DNA of 64,000 bases from NCBI RefSeq assembly GCF_011764425.1, contig NZ_BLPF01000001.1, positions 668,501 through 732,500 of the forward strand, read 5' to 3'. A program made the position numbers and the translations under genes. Of the stretch, positions 26,817 through 36,535 are shown in pieces. This DNA is from Phytohabitans houttuyneae. Its GTDB lineage: Bacteria > Actinomycetota > Actinomycetes > Mycobacteriales > Micromonosporaceae. Below the pieces are notes generated by a model. That model was not told where the DNA came from. It ran no database searches and saw only the letters and a program-made list of their open reading frames with translations. Every line of letters starts with the position of its first letter. Position 1 is the first letter of the stretch.

Positions 26817-27116
26817 GTGAACGGTCCCGGCCCCGGCGACCACTGGCTGTGGTTCGCCGCCATCGCGTTGATCGCATGGCTCGCCGCTGTGGCGGCGATC
26901 GTGCTGATCGTGCTGCTCCCAGCCAAGTGGGCGATCACTCGCGCGGCGCAGAAAGACATCCCTCGAATCATGGGCGGCATCCCGAACCTCCTCAGCAAAG
27001 CGACCCGGATCGCCGACTTGGCAACGGGCGGGCGCGGATCCGCGCGAACCGGTGGCGGTGACGGGATCGTCGGCGATCCGGGGGCGCAGCCCGACAGTGG
27101 AGGGAGGCAGCCGTGA
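26817..27116 (+). CDS. small single-pass membrane protein
   Basis: 99 residues. A short N-terminus leads to one long membrane helix (about 10-37, LWFAAIALIAWLAAVAAIVLIVLL), a basic helix and a Gly-rich tail. GTG 26817 follows GGAGGTAGG. Its stop overlaps the start of the large zinc-finger/helical-repeat gene (GTGA), so the two are translated together and probably act together at the membrane. No family recognised. Confidence 0.65.
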   Translation: MNGPGPGDHWLWFAAIALIAWLAAVAAIVLIVLLPAKWAITRAAQKDIPRIMGGIPNLLSKATRIADLATGGRGSARTGGGDGIVGDPGAQPDSGGRQP

Positions 27117-28345
27117 AGCACTGGAGCGGCATCGACCCCACCGCGGACAGCGCGACCTCGGCCGAGCGGCTCGGGATGACCATGGAGCTGATCCTCCAGA
27201 TCCTCGACAGCCTCGGGACGGACGTCGAACGCCAGGTCTATCTGTCCCACGTCGGGTTCGGCGTTCCGTTGGCGACACTCCGCATTCCCACCGGCCGGCC
27301 GTTGACAGAGCTTCGACGCATCGTGCGGACGGCCGACGCGTCGTCAGACCGGCTGCTGCGCCGGCTGGTCGAAGAGGTGGGCATCCTTTCGGTGTCGTCA
27401 TCGCCGGACCTGGAAAAGCTCGCCCGCCGGCTCGGTGCGCTCACCGCCATCGCCTGCCGCACGTGTGGCGGGCCGGTGCGGCCGATGCCTCGGGGCCGCC
27501 CGCCCATCTACTGCTCCGACAGGTGCCGCCAGATCGCACACCGCCGCAGGCGAGCCGACCCCCGCCAGGCCCGCGAGCGCCTCGGCGTCACCGTCACCGT
27601 GGCGGTCGACGACCTGTCCGGCCTCACCGAAGCGGAGGTCGTGCGGCTACTGTCCGAGATTCCCGGTAGCCGCGCCGCCGACCTCCTTCTCCGCCTACCG
27701 TCACACCTTCACGTGCGTGTCCTCAACCGGCTCGCGCGCCCGCGACTGCTCGCCCTGCTACGCGAACTCCCGGCCGAACGCGCGGCTGCTCTGCTTCCCG
27801 GCCTCAGCCTGGCGACGGTGACCGGGTTTCTGACCGCGGCTGACCCGGCGGTCGCCGCACGTGTCCTGTCCCGCCTCGACGCCTCACAAGCGGCGCTGCT
27901 CCTGGCGTCCACCCGCTTGAACGAGACCGTACCCATCGTCGCCGCGCTGCCCCGACGCTTGGCGGGCGAGCTTCTGCCCTTGCTGTCGCAGCCGAACGCT
28001 GTCGTGTCGGCGATGGTTCCCGACCGCACGGAGATCGGCAGCGACCTGCTGTTCCACGTTTCCGAAGCGGTGGCGGTACAGCTGATCACAACGGTGCGGA
28101 GAAACATCGGCGGCGCGTTGCTGGACGCGATGAGCAGCCGGCGGGCGGCGACCTTGCTGTCGCGCGTCATGGACGCGACCGAAAACGACGAGACGGTGCT
28201 GGTGTGGGTCGCCGGGCGGCTGCTCGAATGGATGGACCCGGCGAAAGCCGTCCGTGCGCTGCACGCGATGCCGCCGCGCCGCGCCGCCGTTCTGCTCGAA
28301 GCCACCGACCGGGACAGCACGGTACGCCGCATGGCGCGGCGCTGA
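27113..28345 (+). CDS. zinc-finger plus helical-repeat protein of unknown function
   Basis: 410 residues, soluble. The N-terminal 100 residues are helical (ERLGMTMELILQILDSLGTD). A Cys-type finger CRTCGGPVRPMPRGRPPIYC continues SDRC (about 118-141), resembling FCS/MYND-like or HNH-adjacent zinc sites. Residues 165-405 are repeated helical units of the form LPxxxAxxLLxxLP, reminiscent of the N-terminal superhelix of MgtE magnesium channels or FliG. GGAGGGAGG precedes GTG 27113, coupled to the membrane protein upstream. I know of no named family with this order; the role is open. Confidence 0.6.
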   Translation: MKHWSGIDPTADSATSAERLGMTMELILQILDSLGTDVERQVYLSHVGFGVPLATLRIPTGRPLTELRRIVRTADASSDRLLRRLVEEVGILSVSSSPDLEKLARRLGALTAIACRTCGGPVRPMPRGRPPIYCSDRCRQIAHRRRRADPRQARERLGVTVTVAVDDLSGLTEAEVVRLLSEIPGSRAADLLLRLPSHLHVRVLNRLARPRLLALLRELPAERAAALLPGLSLATVTGFLTAADPAVAARVLSRLDASQAALLLASTRLNETVPIVAALPRRLAGELLPLLSQPNAVVSAMVPDRTEIGSDLLFHVSEAVAVQLITTVRRNIGGALLDAMSSRRAATLLSRVMDATENDETVLVWVAGRLLEWMDPAKAVRALHAMPPRRAAVLLEATDRDSTVRRMARR

Positions 28346-28413
28346 TGCCTCGCTTGGTCTTCGGCGGTCTGGTCTATGTCGGCTGAGCCTTCGTCGGCTT
28401 GGGTTTCTTTGGC

Positions 28414-29169
28414 TCAGTCCTCGTCGGGTTGGTCCGCGGAGGATTGTTTCTCGACGGCGCGGAAGAGGGACGCGACCTCCGGGTTGGAGAGGCGCCGTGT
28501 GCGCCCCACCTTCAGGTCGCCGAGCTTGATCGGCCCGATCGCGGTGCGGATCAGGCGGGACACCGGATGGCCGGCCTCCTCCATCAGTCGCCGCACGATG
28601 TGGTTTCGTCCCTCGTGGAGCGTGATCTCCACCTGCGCGGTGCGGCCCAGCGTGTCGACGACCTTGAACGCGTCCACCTTCGCCGGCCCGTCCTCGAGCT
28701 CCACCCCGGCCAGCAGCCGGCGCCCGACCGCGCGCGGCAGGGGCCCCGCCACCTCGGCGAGGTAGGTCTTCGGCACGCCGTACGACGGGTGCATCAGCCG
28801 GTGCGCGAGCGTGCCGTCGTTGGTGAGCAGCAGCAGCCCTTCGCTGTCGGCGTCGAGGCGGCCGACGTGGTAGACCCGCTGCTCGACCGTACCCAGATAG
28901 TCCGAGATCGCCTCACGGCCGCGCTCGTCGGCCATGGTGGAGACGACGCCGCGCGGCTTGTTCATGGCCAGGTAGGCCAGCCGCGTGTCGGCGACCACCC
29001 GCTGCCCGTCGACGTAGATCTCCGCCGTCTCGGGGTCCACCTTGTCGCCGAGGCGGGCCACCCGCCCGTCGACCACCACACGCCCGCGCGCGATCAGGTC
29101 CTCGCTGGCTCGCCGCGACCCCACGCCGGCCGCGGCGAGGATCTTCTGGAGGCGCTCACTGGGCGGCAT
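28414..29169 (-). CDS. rluB: 23S rRNA pseudouridine synthase RluB-type
   Basis: 251 residues. An N-terminal S4 RNA-binding domain (ERLQKILAAAGVGSRRASEDLI) is followed by the pseudouridine synthase domain with the catalytic HVGRLDADSEGLLLLTNDG (Asp) and GRNHIVRRL. ATG 29169 overlaps the scpB stop by 14 bases. The parA-scpA-scpB-rluB-cmk-der order is conserved in actinobacteria, which supports the RluB rather than RsuA assignment. Acidic C-terminal tail. Confidence 0.93.
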   Translation of the reverse strand: MPPSERLQKILAAAGVGSRRASEDLIARGRVVVDGRVARLGDKVDPETAEIYVDGQRVVADTRLAYLAMNKPRGVVSTMADERGREAISDYLGTVEQRVYHVGRLDADSEGLLLLTNDGTLAHRLMHPSYGVPKTYLAEVAGPLPRAVGRRLLAGVELEDGPAKVDAFKVVDTLGRTAQVEITLHEGRNHIVRRLMEEAGHPVSRLIRTAIGPIKLGDLKVGRTRRLSNPEVASLFRAVEKQSSADQPDED

Positions 29170-30995
29170 CCGCGACCTCTTCGACATCGTCAGGCAGGAA
29201 CGGGGCGAGCGGCGGCAAGTCATTGATCGAGTTCATGCCGAGCTTTTCGAGGAACAAGGTGGTCGTCCGGTACAGGAACGCGCCCGACTCCGGCTCCGTG
29301 CCACATTCCTCCACCAAACCCCGGGACACCAGGGTACGGATGACGCCATCGCAGTTGACCCCCGGATCGCCGAGATGCGCGAACGGGTGACCGGCTGCTT
29401 GTACGCCACGACGGCGAGCGTCTCCAGGGCCGCCTGGGTCAGCCGCACCGACTGGCCGTCGAGGACGAAGCGTTCGACGTAGGGCGCGTACTCGGGGCGG
29501 GTGTAGAGCCGCCACCCGCCCGCGACCTTCCGCAGGTCAAACCCATGGCCGGCCGCCGTGTAACCCTCCGACACCGTGATGAGCGCGGCGCCGATGCGCT
29601 CGGTGGGCTGCTCCAGGATCTGCGCCAGGACGATCTCGGTGACCGGCTCGTCGACAACAAGCAGGATCGCTTCGAGCGCGCCTTTCAGCTCGGCGTCGTC
29701 GATGAGCGCGAGGGCAGACTGGTCTTCGACGGCCGCTTGCGGCTCGCCGCCCGGGCGCGCGGCGTCCGTGCTGGCGGCGGTTTGCTTGGCGTCCGCGGGC
29801 ACGGGCGCCGCCGCGGCTGCTGGGGCGGCTTCGGCTGCTGGGTCGGCTTCGGCTTCGGGCTGGGCGGGGCACCGAGCGGTGTCGGGGTGTCGACCGGGGT
29901 GGGCTCGCGGTCCGACGGCAGCGCGGCATCGAGGGCCGGGACCTCCGCGGGTGAAGGCTCATCGCCCATGGAGGGTCCAGTGGTCGCGGCGGGCTCGGGT
30001 GTCGCCTGCGCGTCGCCGTCGGCCGCGGCCAGGTCGTCTGTCGCGGCTGGGTCGCCCGTCACAGCCTGCTCGCCCGTCGCGGCTGGGTCCTCCGTTGCGG
30101 CCTGGTCGTCGGCCACGGCTAGGTCGCTCGTCGCGGCCGGGTCGCCCGTCATGGCGTGGTCGCCCGTCATGGCCTGGTCGTCCTGCTCGCCCGTCGCGGC
30201 CTGCTCGCCCGTCGCGGCCTGGTCGCCCGTCGCGGCTGGGCCGCCCGTCGCGGCTGGGCCGCCCGTCGCGGCTGGGCCGCCCGTCGCGGCTGGGTCGGTT
30301 TCGATGGCGTGGTCGGGCTCGTCGGCCGGCTCGTCGTCCGTCCGGGCTGCGGTGTCCGGGTCGGACTCGGCGGTCGGGGCGGCGTCGGCGTCCGCGCCTG
30401 GCTCAGCGTCGGCGGGGACGTCCGTGTCTGGCTCGGCGGCCGAGGCGTCCGTGTCGGGCTCGGCGGCGGAGGCGTCCATGTCGGGCCCGGTCTCGGCGGA
30501 CGAGTCGGGGGCTGCGAGCGGCTCAACAACCGCCGGCGACTCTGGGGCCGCCGCCGCCCCGTCCGCGACAGGTGGGGCGTGCGGCGCCGCCGCCAACTCC
30601 GTGTCGTCTGTCGACTCGCCGTCGACAGAGGATTCGGGCTCGCCGTCGATCGAGGGGGTCGGCTCGGGCTCGTCCACCGGCGCCGGCTCGGCGTCCGCAG
30701 CGGGCGCGCCCTCGGACGGGGGCTCAGTGTCAGCAGATGGCTCGGCGGTGGCAGGCGGCAGACCGTCTGCCGGGAGCTGGACGTCTCCGGCTGGATCAGC
30801 GCCTGGGGTCGGCGCACCGTTCGGGGCCTTGTCCGACGCAGCACCGACCCCCGGCGGTGGGGTCACACCCGCATCGTCGTCGTCCGCGGTCGGGGCGTCC
30901 ACATCGGACGCAACGTCTGGCGTGGGACGCTCCCACGGCGGCACCCAGGCGGCGGCCTGGTCGGCGAGCGTTTCGCGCCGCTCGTCACCCGTCAC
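29156..30995 (-). CDS. scpB: condensin subunit ScpB with giant low-complexity N-terminal extension (two breaks as sequenced)
   Basis: About 613 residues after repair, against roughly 200-250 for the family. The ScpB core (ALIDDAELKGALEAILLVVD, LRKVAGGWRLYTRPEY, LTQAALETLAVVAYKQPVTR, CGTEPESGAFLYRTT) occupies only the last ~200 residues as tandem winged helices that bind ScpA. Before it are about 390 residues rich in Ala, Asp, Glu, Pro and Thr, with repeats such as PAATGG encoded by an 18-bp tandem unit (about 30228-30295). GTG 30995 overlaps the scpA stop (GTGA). Breaks lie at 29862-29869 and C5 29359-29363, each repaired by one base. Confidence 0.88.
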
Positions 30996-32367
30996 TGCGG
31001 CTCCTTCACATCATCACCAGCATTGGAGCCCGCGATCTCCACTCCCGAAGCAGCATCCCCCGACGAAGCCGGGCCATCCGAAGCCTCAGCATCCGACGAA
31101 GAGAGCGAGGACGAAGTCACACCGTCCGACGCATCCGGGCCATCCGAAACTTCAGCATCCGACGACGTGGGCGAGGACGAAGCCACACCGTCCGACGCAC
31201 CCAGGCCCGAGTCATCCGAAGCCACAACACCCGACGAAGAGAGCGAGGACGGCAAAGCCACAGCATCCGACGAAGAGAGCGAGGTCGGCAAAGCCGCACT
31301 GTCCGACGGCGGCGACGAAGGCTCGGCGTCCGACGAGGGCGAAGCCGCAGCACCCGACGGCAAGGACGAGGACGACGAAGCAGCCACAGCATCCGACGAA
31401 GCGAGCGAGGACGGCAAAGCCGCAGCGTCCGACAGAGAGGGCGGGGACGACGAAGCCGCGCCATCAGACGGCGACGGACCAGCCTCCGCGTCCGACTCGG
31501 AGGGCGAGGAGGACGGCGCGGCGGCCGCGTCCGGGGACCCGGCGTACTCGTCGATCTCCAGATCGCCGCCCACATCGTCACCCCCGGTCCAGCGGACCGT
31601 CAGCTCCCCCAGCGCCTGCACCTGGGCGAAGCCCACCAAGCCCTCGCGATAAAGCTCCAGCAGCGCCAGGAAGCGCGCGACCACCTCCAGCGTCGACTGG
31701 CAGTCGGCGCACAGCACGCGGAACGTCGCGGTCCCCGCCACCCGCAGCCGGTCGCGGAGCAAGGCGGCGTGCTCGCGGACGCTGACCTTGACGTCGTGTA
31801 CGTGGGCGATCGAGACCACCGGCACCGGCTTGGGGGTGAGGGCCTTGATCGCGAGGCGGAGGAGGCGTTCGGGGCCGATGCCGAGCACGAGGTCGGGCAG
31901 GGCGTCGGCGTAGCGGGGTTCGAGCGCCACCGCGCGCGGGTAGCGGCGGGCGCCGGCGGTCTCCATCACCGCGATGTGCGCGGCGGCCTCCTTGAACGCC
32001 TTGTACTGCAGCAGCCGCGCGAACAGCAGGTCGCGCGCCTCCAGCAGCGCCAGGTCTTCCTCGTCCTCGACCTGGGCGGCCGGCAGCAGGCGGGCGGCCT
32101 TGAGGTCGAGCAGGGTGGCGGCGATGATGAGGAACTCGCTGGCCTCGTCCAGGTCCCAGTCGTCGCCCATCCCCGGATGTACGCGATGAACTCGTCGGTG
32201 ACCTTGTGCAGCGCCACCTCGGTCACGTCCAGCTTGTGCTTGCCGATCAGCTGGAGGAGCAGGTCGAAGGGCCCGGTGAAGTTTTCCAGCCGCACGGTGA
32301 ACTTCCCGTTGGGAACTTCACTGACCGGCTCGTCCACCACCTGACCGTATTCCACGGTCGACGTCAT
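30992..32367 (-). CDS. scpA: kleisin ScpA with Ser/Asp-rich C-terminal tail (break as sequenced)
   Basis: About 458 residues after repair. The N-terminal kleisin part FTVRLENFTGPFDLLLQLIG, KHKLDVTEVAL, then DDWDLDEASEFLIIAATLLD and LKAARLLP is canonical, and the C-terminal winged helix ends near VQALGELTVRW. It bridges the SMC heads in chromosome condensation. After about residue 280 comes a ~170-residue tail of Ser, Asp, Ala and Pro repeats (SSDAEASDGP-like), absent from typical ScpA. The break at C4 32171-32174 is fixed by one base. It starts 12 bases after parA and overlaps scpB. Confidence 0.9.
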
Positions 32368-32379
32368 CGCCTCGGGAGG

Positions 32380-33309
32380 TTACCTCTCCGCCTGTGCGGC
32401 GATGACCTCGCGGGCCAGCTGCCGGTAGTTGCGCGCGCCCGACGAGGCCGGGTCGAGCGTCGTGATCGGTGCGCCGGCCACCGTCGACTCGGGGAACTTG
32501 ACCGTCTTGGTGATCACGGTCTGGTACACCTTGTCGCCGAACGCCTCGACCACACGCTGCAGCACCTGGCGGCAGTGGGTGGTGCGGCTGTCGTACATGG
32601 TGGCGAGGATGCCCTCGAGCTCCAGGTCGAAGTTGAGCCGCTCGCGCACCTTGTCGATCGTGTCGAGCAGCAGCGCCACGCCGCGCAGGCTGAAGAACTC
32701 GCACTCCAGCGGGATCAGCACGCCGTGCGACACGGTGAGCGCGTTGATGGCGAGCAGGCCGAGCGAGGGCTGGCAGTCGATGAGGATGTAGTCGTACTCC
32801 TTGCGCACCGACCGCAGCACCCGCGCGAGCGCCATCTCCCGCGCGACCTCGTTGACCAGCTGGATCTCGGCGGCGGAGAGGTCGATGTTGGCCGGCAGCA
32901 GGTGGAGGCCGGCCACGTCGGTCTTGATGAGCACGTCCTCGGCGGTCACGTCGTCCTGCATGAGCAGGTTGTAGACGGACAGGTCGAGGTTGTGCGGGTT
33001 GACGCCGAGGCCGACGGAGAGCGCGCCCTGCGGGTCGAAGTCGACGAGCAGCACCTTGCGCCCGTACTCAGCCAGTGCCGCGCCCAGGTTGATCGTGCTG
33101 GTCGTCTTGCCGACGCCGCCCTTCTGGTTGGCCAGCGCGATGATGCGCGCGGGGCCGTGGCGGTCGGCGGGCATGGGCTCGGGGATGGGCCGGCGCATCG
33201 TGTACGCCGCGGGGTCGGCTGGACCAAGCTCGGCGCCCAGGTCCATCGCGTGCTGTTCCGCGCGCAGCGTCGAGGTCCACGACTCGACCCGCTCACCGTT
33301 ACCAGCCAT
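32380..33309 (-). CDS. parA: ParA/Soj-family ATPase
   Basis: 309 residues. Deviant Walker A KGGVGKTT in IIALANQKGGVGKTTSTINL, the LLVDFDPQGALSVGLG segment, IDCQPSLGLLAINAL (Walker B) and the ParA-type C-terminus are clear. There is a ~50-residue N-terminal extension. It corresponds to M. tuberculosis Rv1708, a second ParA encoded next to scpA rather than the oriC-linked parAB; no parB is nearby. ATG 33309 has GGGAGGGG upstream. Confidence 0.92.
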   Translation of the reverse strand: MAGNGERVESWTSTLRAEQHAMDLGAELGPADPAAYTMRRPIPEPMPADRHGPARIIALANQKGGVGKTTSTINLGAALAEYGRKVLLVDFDPQGALSVGLGVNPHNLDLSVYNLLMQDDVTAEDVLIKTDVAGLHLLPANIDLSAAEIQLVNEVAREMALARVLRSVRKEYDYILIDCQPSLGLLAINALTVSHGVLIPLECEFFSLRGVALLLDTIDKVRERLNFDLELEGILATMYDSRTTHCRQVLQRVVEAFGDKVYQTVITKTVKFPESTVAGAPITTLDPASSGARNYRQLAREVIAAQAER

Positions 33310-33573
33310 GGCCTTGTGCGCCCCTCCCGACGACTGCTCGGCGCCGGAGCCGACCGAACCCCCGCTGCGCCGCCACACGAGCCCAGGGCCGTTGCCCGAC
33401 TGTACGCCACGTCCCTGCTCAGGCTGGGGCGACACTCCGGCCATGGGCGGCCGCTCCACACTAACCAACGCGCGGCCGCAGTGGTGGAAACGGCCACGGT
33501 GGCGCTCGGCACGATAGCAAGGGGCGCATGCGACATCACCCTGCGCACCGGTTCCGGCACCCGGAGAGCAAGC

Positions 33574-33600
33574 GACCCCCTCCAATGGATGGAGGGGGTC
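33574..33600 (-). terminator. strong hairpin between xerD and parA
   Basis: GACCCCCTCCA and TGGAGGGGGTC form a perfect 11-bp stem around ATGGA, 107 bases beyond the xerD stop in the direction of transcription. No T-run follows, as is common for actinobacterial terminators. Confidence 0.7.
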
Positions 33601-33706
33601 AGCCGTCGCCGCTCATTGTTTGCGGGAATGACTGAGCGGTGACTCAGTTTAGCCCGCGGCACGCACCGCAGTGCACCCGCGACACCAGCGCAAACGTTAA
33701 GCCCGC

Positions 33707-34615
33707 TCACCGTGCCCGCGGATGCGCCGTGGCGTACACCTCGCGCAGCCGTTCGACCGTCACCAATGTGTACACCTGGGTCGTGGTCACCGACGCGTGG
33801 CCGAGCAGCTCCTGCACGACCCGCACGTCGGCGCCGCCGTCCAGCAGGTGCGTGGCGTACGAATGACGGAGCGTGTGCGGCGACACCGCCCGCGCCCCCT
33901 CGACCGGCAGTCCCGCGCGGCCGGCGGTGCGGTGCAGGATCGTCCACGCGCTCTGGCGGGACAGCGGCCCGCCGCGGGAGTTCAGGAAGACTTTGGGCGT
34001 GCCCCGCCCGGCCGCGGCCAGTTCGATCCGCGCCCCGCCGAGGTAGGCGCGCAGCGCGGTGCACGCGTACCCGCCCATCGGCACCAGCCGCGTGCGACCG
34101 CCCTTGCCGTGCAGCAGCGCGGTCCCCTCGTCGAGGTCGAGGTCGTCCACGGCGGCGCCGACCGCCTCGGAGATGCGCGCCCCGGTGCCGTACAGGAACT
34201 CCAGGAGCGCGCGGTCGCGTACCTCCAATGCGCTGGCCTCGCCCGCGGCCGCGAGCAACCGTTCCACATCGGACACGTCGAGCGCCTTGGGCAGCCGGCG
34301 GGGCGGGACCGGCGGGCGGACGTCGCGGCTCACGTCGTCGGCCACCAGGCCCTCGCGCACCGCGAAGCGGTGCAGGCCGCGCACCGCGCTGGTCGCGCGC
34401 GCCGCGGAGGCCGCGGACAGTGGCGGGTGGTCGGCGTCGCCGCCGCGCAGGGTGGCGACGTAGCCGGTGACGTGGGCGGGCGTGACCGACGCCAGGTCGG
34501 TCACGCCACCCGCGGCCAAGGTGGTCGCGTAGCGGTCCAGGTCCCGCCGGTACGAGGTGAGCGTGTTCACGGACAGCCCACGCTCCACCGTGAGGTGGTC
34601 CAGGTAGGTCCGCAC
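33707..34615 (-). CDS. xerD: site-specific recombinase XerD
   Basis: 302 residues from GTG 34615. It has the N-terminal SAM-like domain ([20 protein letters not shown]) and catalytic residues Arg in [10 protein letters not shown], Lys in [35 protein letters not shown]. It resolves chromosome dimers with XerC at dif. A strong GGAGGAGG lies 7 bases before an in-frame ATA (34637) that overlaps the ald stop exactly where an ATG would normally sit, so the true start may be there (see findings). Corresponds to Rv1701. Confidence 0.92.
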   Translation of the reverse strand: MRTYLDHLTVERGLSVNTLTSYRRDLDRYATTLAAGGVTDLASVTPAHVTGYVATLRGGDADHPPLSAASAARATSAVRGLHRFAVREGLVADDVSRDVRPPVPPRRLPKALDVSDVERLLAAAGEASALEVRDRALLEFLYGTGARISEAVGAAVDDLDLDEGTALLHGKGGRTRLVPMGGYACTALRAYLGGARIELAAAGRGTPKVFLNSRGGPLSRQSAWTILHRTAGRAGLPVEGARAVSPHTLRHSYATHLLDGGADVRVVQELLGHASVTTTQVYTLVTVERLREVYATAHPRAR

Positions 34616-34632
34616 CGCTTTGACCAGCGCCG

Positions 34633-35748
34633 TTATGCGAGTACCTCCTCCAGCGGCACCGACGCCATCCCGTGCGCCTCGGCCACCGGGCCGTAGGTCA
34701 CGTGGCCGTCGTGCGTGTTGAGGCCGAGCGCGAGCGCCGGGTCGCGCCGCAGCGCCTCGCGCCAGCCGTGGTTGGCCAGCTCCAGCGCGTAGGGCAGGGT
34801 GACGTTGGTCAGCGCGTACGTGCTGGTGTGCGGCACCGCGCCGGGCATGTTGGCCACGCAGTAGAAGACCGAGTCGTGCACCTTGTACACCGGGTCGGCG
34901 TGCGTGGTCGGCCGCGAGTCCTCGAAGCAGCCGCCCTGGTCGATGGAGATGTCGACAAGCACGCTGCCGGGCTTCATGCGCGAGACGAGCTCGTTGGAGA
35001 TGAGCGTGGGTGCCTTCGCGCCGGGCACGAGCACCGCGCCGATGACCAGGTCGGCGTCGAGGACCGCGCGCTCCACCTCGTAGGCGTTGGAGGCCACCGT
35101 CTGCAGGTGCCCCTGGTAGATCGCGTCGGCCTGGCGCAGCTTGTTGATGTTGCGGTCGAGCAGCAGCACCTCGGCCTGCATGCCGAGCGCGATGGCCGCC
35201 GCGTTCATGCCGGAGACGCCGGCGCCGATGACCACGACCTTCGCCGCGTACACGCCGGAGACGCCACCCATCAGCACCCCCCGGCCGCCGCCCTGGCGCA
35301 TCAGGTGGTACGCCCCCACCTGCGGCGCGAGCCGTCCCGCCACCTCGGACATCGGCGCGAGCAGCGGGAGGGCGCGGTCGGCGGTCTCGACCGTCTCGTA
35401 CGCGATGCCGGTCACCTTGCGGTCCAGCAGCGCGTCGGTGCACTCCTTGGAGGCCGCGAGGTGCAGGTACGTGAACAGCACCTGCCCCGCCCGCATGCGG
35501 TGGTGCTCCTCGGCGATCGGCTCCTTGACCTTCAGCACCAGCTCCGCGGTGCCCCACACGTCGTCCGCCGTGGGCAGGATCCGCGCGCCCGCCGCCGCGA
35601 ACTCGTCGTCGGTGATGGAGGACCCGAGGCCGGCGCCGGATTCGACGTAGACCTCGTGGCCAGCGCGGGCGAACTCGTTGACGCCCGCTGGGGTGATCGC
35701 CACGCGGTACTCGTGGTTTTTCACCTCGCGTGGGATTCCGACCTTCAC
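34633..35748 (-). CDS. ald: alanine dehydrogenase
   Basis: 371 residues, the full family length. [20 protein letters not shown] is the conserved start with the substrate-binding Arg, [13 protein letters not shown] holds the catalytic Lys/His region, and [19 protein letters not shown] is the NAD-binding Rossmann loop. It interconverts alanine and pyruvate plus ammonia with NADH, useful under nitrogen shift or low oxygen. It lies just upstream of xerD, with only 17 bases between the ald stop and GTG 34615. The ATG 35748 has an upstream region shared divergently with the TM2 gene. Confidence 0.96.
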   Translation of the reverse strand: MKVGIPREVKNHEYRVAITPAGVNEFARAGHEVYVESGAGLGSSITDDEFAAAGARILPTADDVWGTAELVLKVKEPIAEEHHRMRAGQVLFTYLHLAASKECTDALLDRKVTGIAYETVETADRALPLLAPMSEVAGRLAPQVGAYHLMRQGGGRGVLMGGVSGVYAAKVVVIGAGVSGMNAAAIALGMQAEVLLLDRNINKLRQADAIYQGHLQTVASNAYEVERAVLDADLVIGAVLVPGAKAPTLISNELVSRMKPGSVLVDISIDQGGCFEDSRPTTHADPVYKVHDSVFYCVANMPGAVPHTSTYALTNVTLPYALELANHGWREALRRDPALALGLNTHDGHVTYGPVAEAHGMASVPLEEVLA

Positions 35749-36103
35749 GATGCCAGTACCTTTCCCCGGGGCGGCGCCCCCGGGCTATGGCCGCGACGGC
35801 CCCATTGCCGCCGCGATCCCGCGCCGCTGTCACGCTCTGTCGCTTTACCCTCGGACGCCCTCCAGACTCCGGCACCCGGCCGGCGCGCGGCCCGCCGCTG
35901 GTGACGGCCGGCGCCGCCGACGGCGGCAGTCTAGGGCCGGACCGTTTCCGGGATCAGGCGACATGATGACAGCCGGTGAATACCCAAGCTGACGAACTGT
36001 CAGCCGCCGGCACTACCCGATCGGACACAATTCTCAGCCTACCGTCTCACAGAGTGGACCCTGCTCCCGACACATTCGGCTTGGATCACTATGGTGGCGC
36101 CTC
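35749..36103. promoter_or_regulatory. divergent promoter region of ald and TM2 gene
   Basis: 355 bases without a gene. It contains a short inverted repeat CTGAC-GAACT-GTCAG (35989-36003), about 240 bases before the ald start. I cannot place promoter boxes with confidence. Confidence 0.4.
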
Positions 36104-36409
36104 ATGACCACTCCTCCGTACCAGCCGCAATACCCCGAGCAGCCGCAGTACGGCCAGCCGCAGCAGTACGGCCAGCCCGGCGTCGTTTACTCGGACAAGA
36201 GCAAGCTCGTCGCCGGCCTGCTCGGCATCTTCCTTGGCACCTTCGGCGTCGGCCGCTTCTACACGGGCCACACCGGCCTCGCCGTCGGCCAGCTCCTGGT
36301 CGGCGTCCTCACCTGTGGCCTGGGCGGCCTGTGGGGCCTGATCGACGGCATCCTCATCCTGGTCAACGGGGGCACCGACGCCCAGGGCCGCGTGCTCCGC
36401 GACAGCTGA
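36104..36409 (+). CDS. TM2-domain membrane protein
   Basis: 101 residues. A Tyr/Gln/Pro-rich cytosolic start (YPEQPQYGQPQQYGQPG) precedes the TM2 domain: KSKLVAGLLGIFLGTFGVGRFYTGH, a loop and a second helix LLVGVLTCGLGGLWGLIDGI. TM2 proteins are widespread small membrane proteins of unknown role. ATG 36104 is the first possible start, and a strong terminator follows within 50 bases, so it is monocistronic. Confidence 0.9.
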   Translation: MTTPPYQPQYPEQPQYGQPQQYGQPGVVYSDKSKLVAGLLGIFLGTFGVGRFYTGHTGLAVGQLLVGVLTCGLGGLWGLIDGILILVNGGTDAQGRVLRDS

Positions 36410-36428
36410 CCAACCCGCCCATCCTCAA

Positions 36429-36458
36429 GAGCCGCCGGCCTTCGCGGGCCGGCGGCTC
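36429..36458 (+). terminator. terminator of the TM2 gene
   Basis: GAGCCGCCGGCC and GGCCGGCGGCTC form a 12-bp perfect stem around TTCGCG, 20 bases after the stop. Confidence 0.8.
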
Positions 36459-36472
36459 TGCGTCGTGCGGCT

Positions 36473-36535
36473 TTGAGCTACCGCGGCGTCCGCCGTGGTC
36501 CAGACCGTTGCTCCCGCGGCCTCACCGCCCGCACC
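36473..36535. repeat. dispersed repeat block shared with 51600-51662
   Basis: Shared words include TGAGCTACCGCG, GTCCGCCGTGGTCC, GACCGTTGCTCCCGCGGCC and TCACC. In the other location it directly precedes dispersed repeat copy C; here about 0.9 kb separates it from copy B. Confidence 0.7.

Noticed and set aside
29545..32344. Very long plus-strand open frames (over 700 codons) opposite scpA/scpB
   Set aside because: They mirror the low-complexity GC-rich coding of the minus-strand genes, have no ribosome sites and encode Arg/Pro/Ser-rich nonsense.
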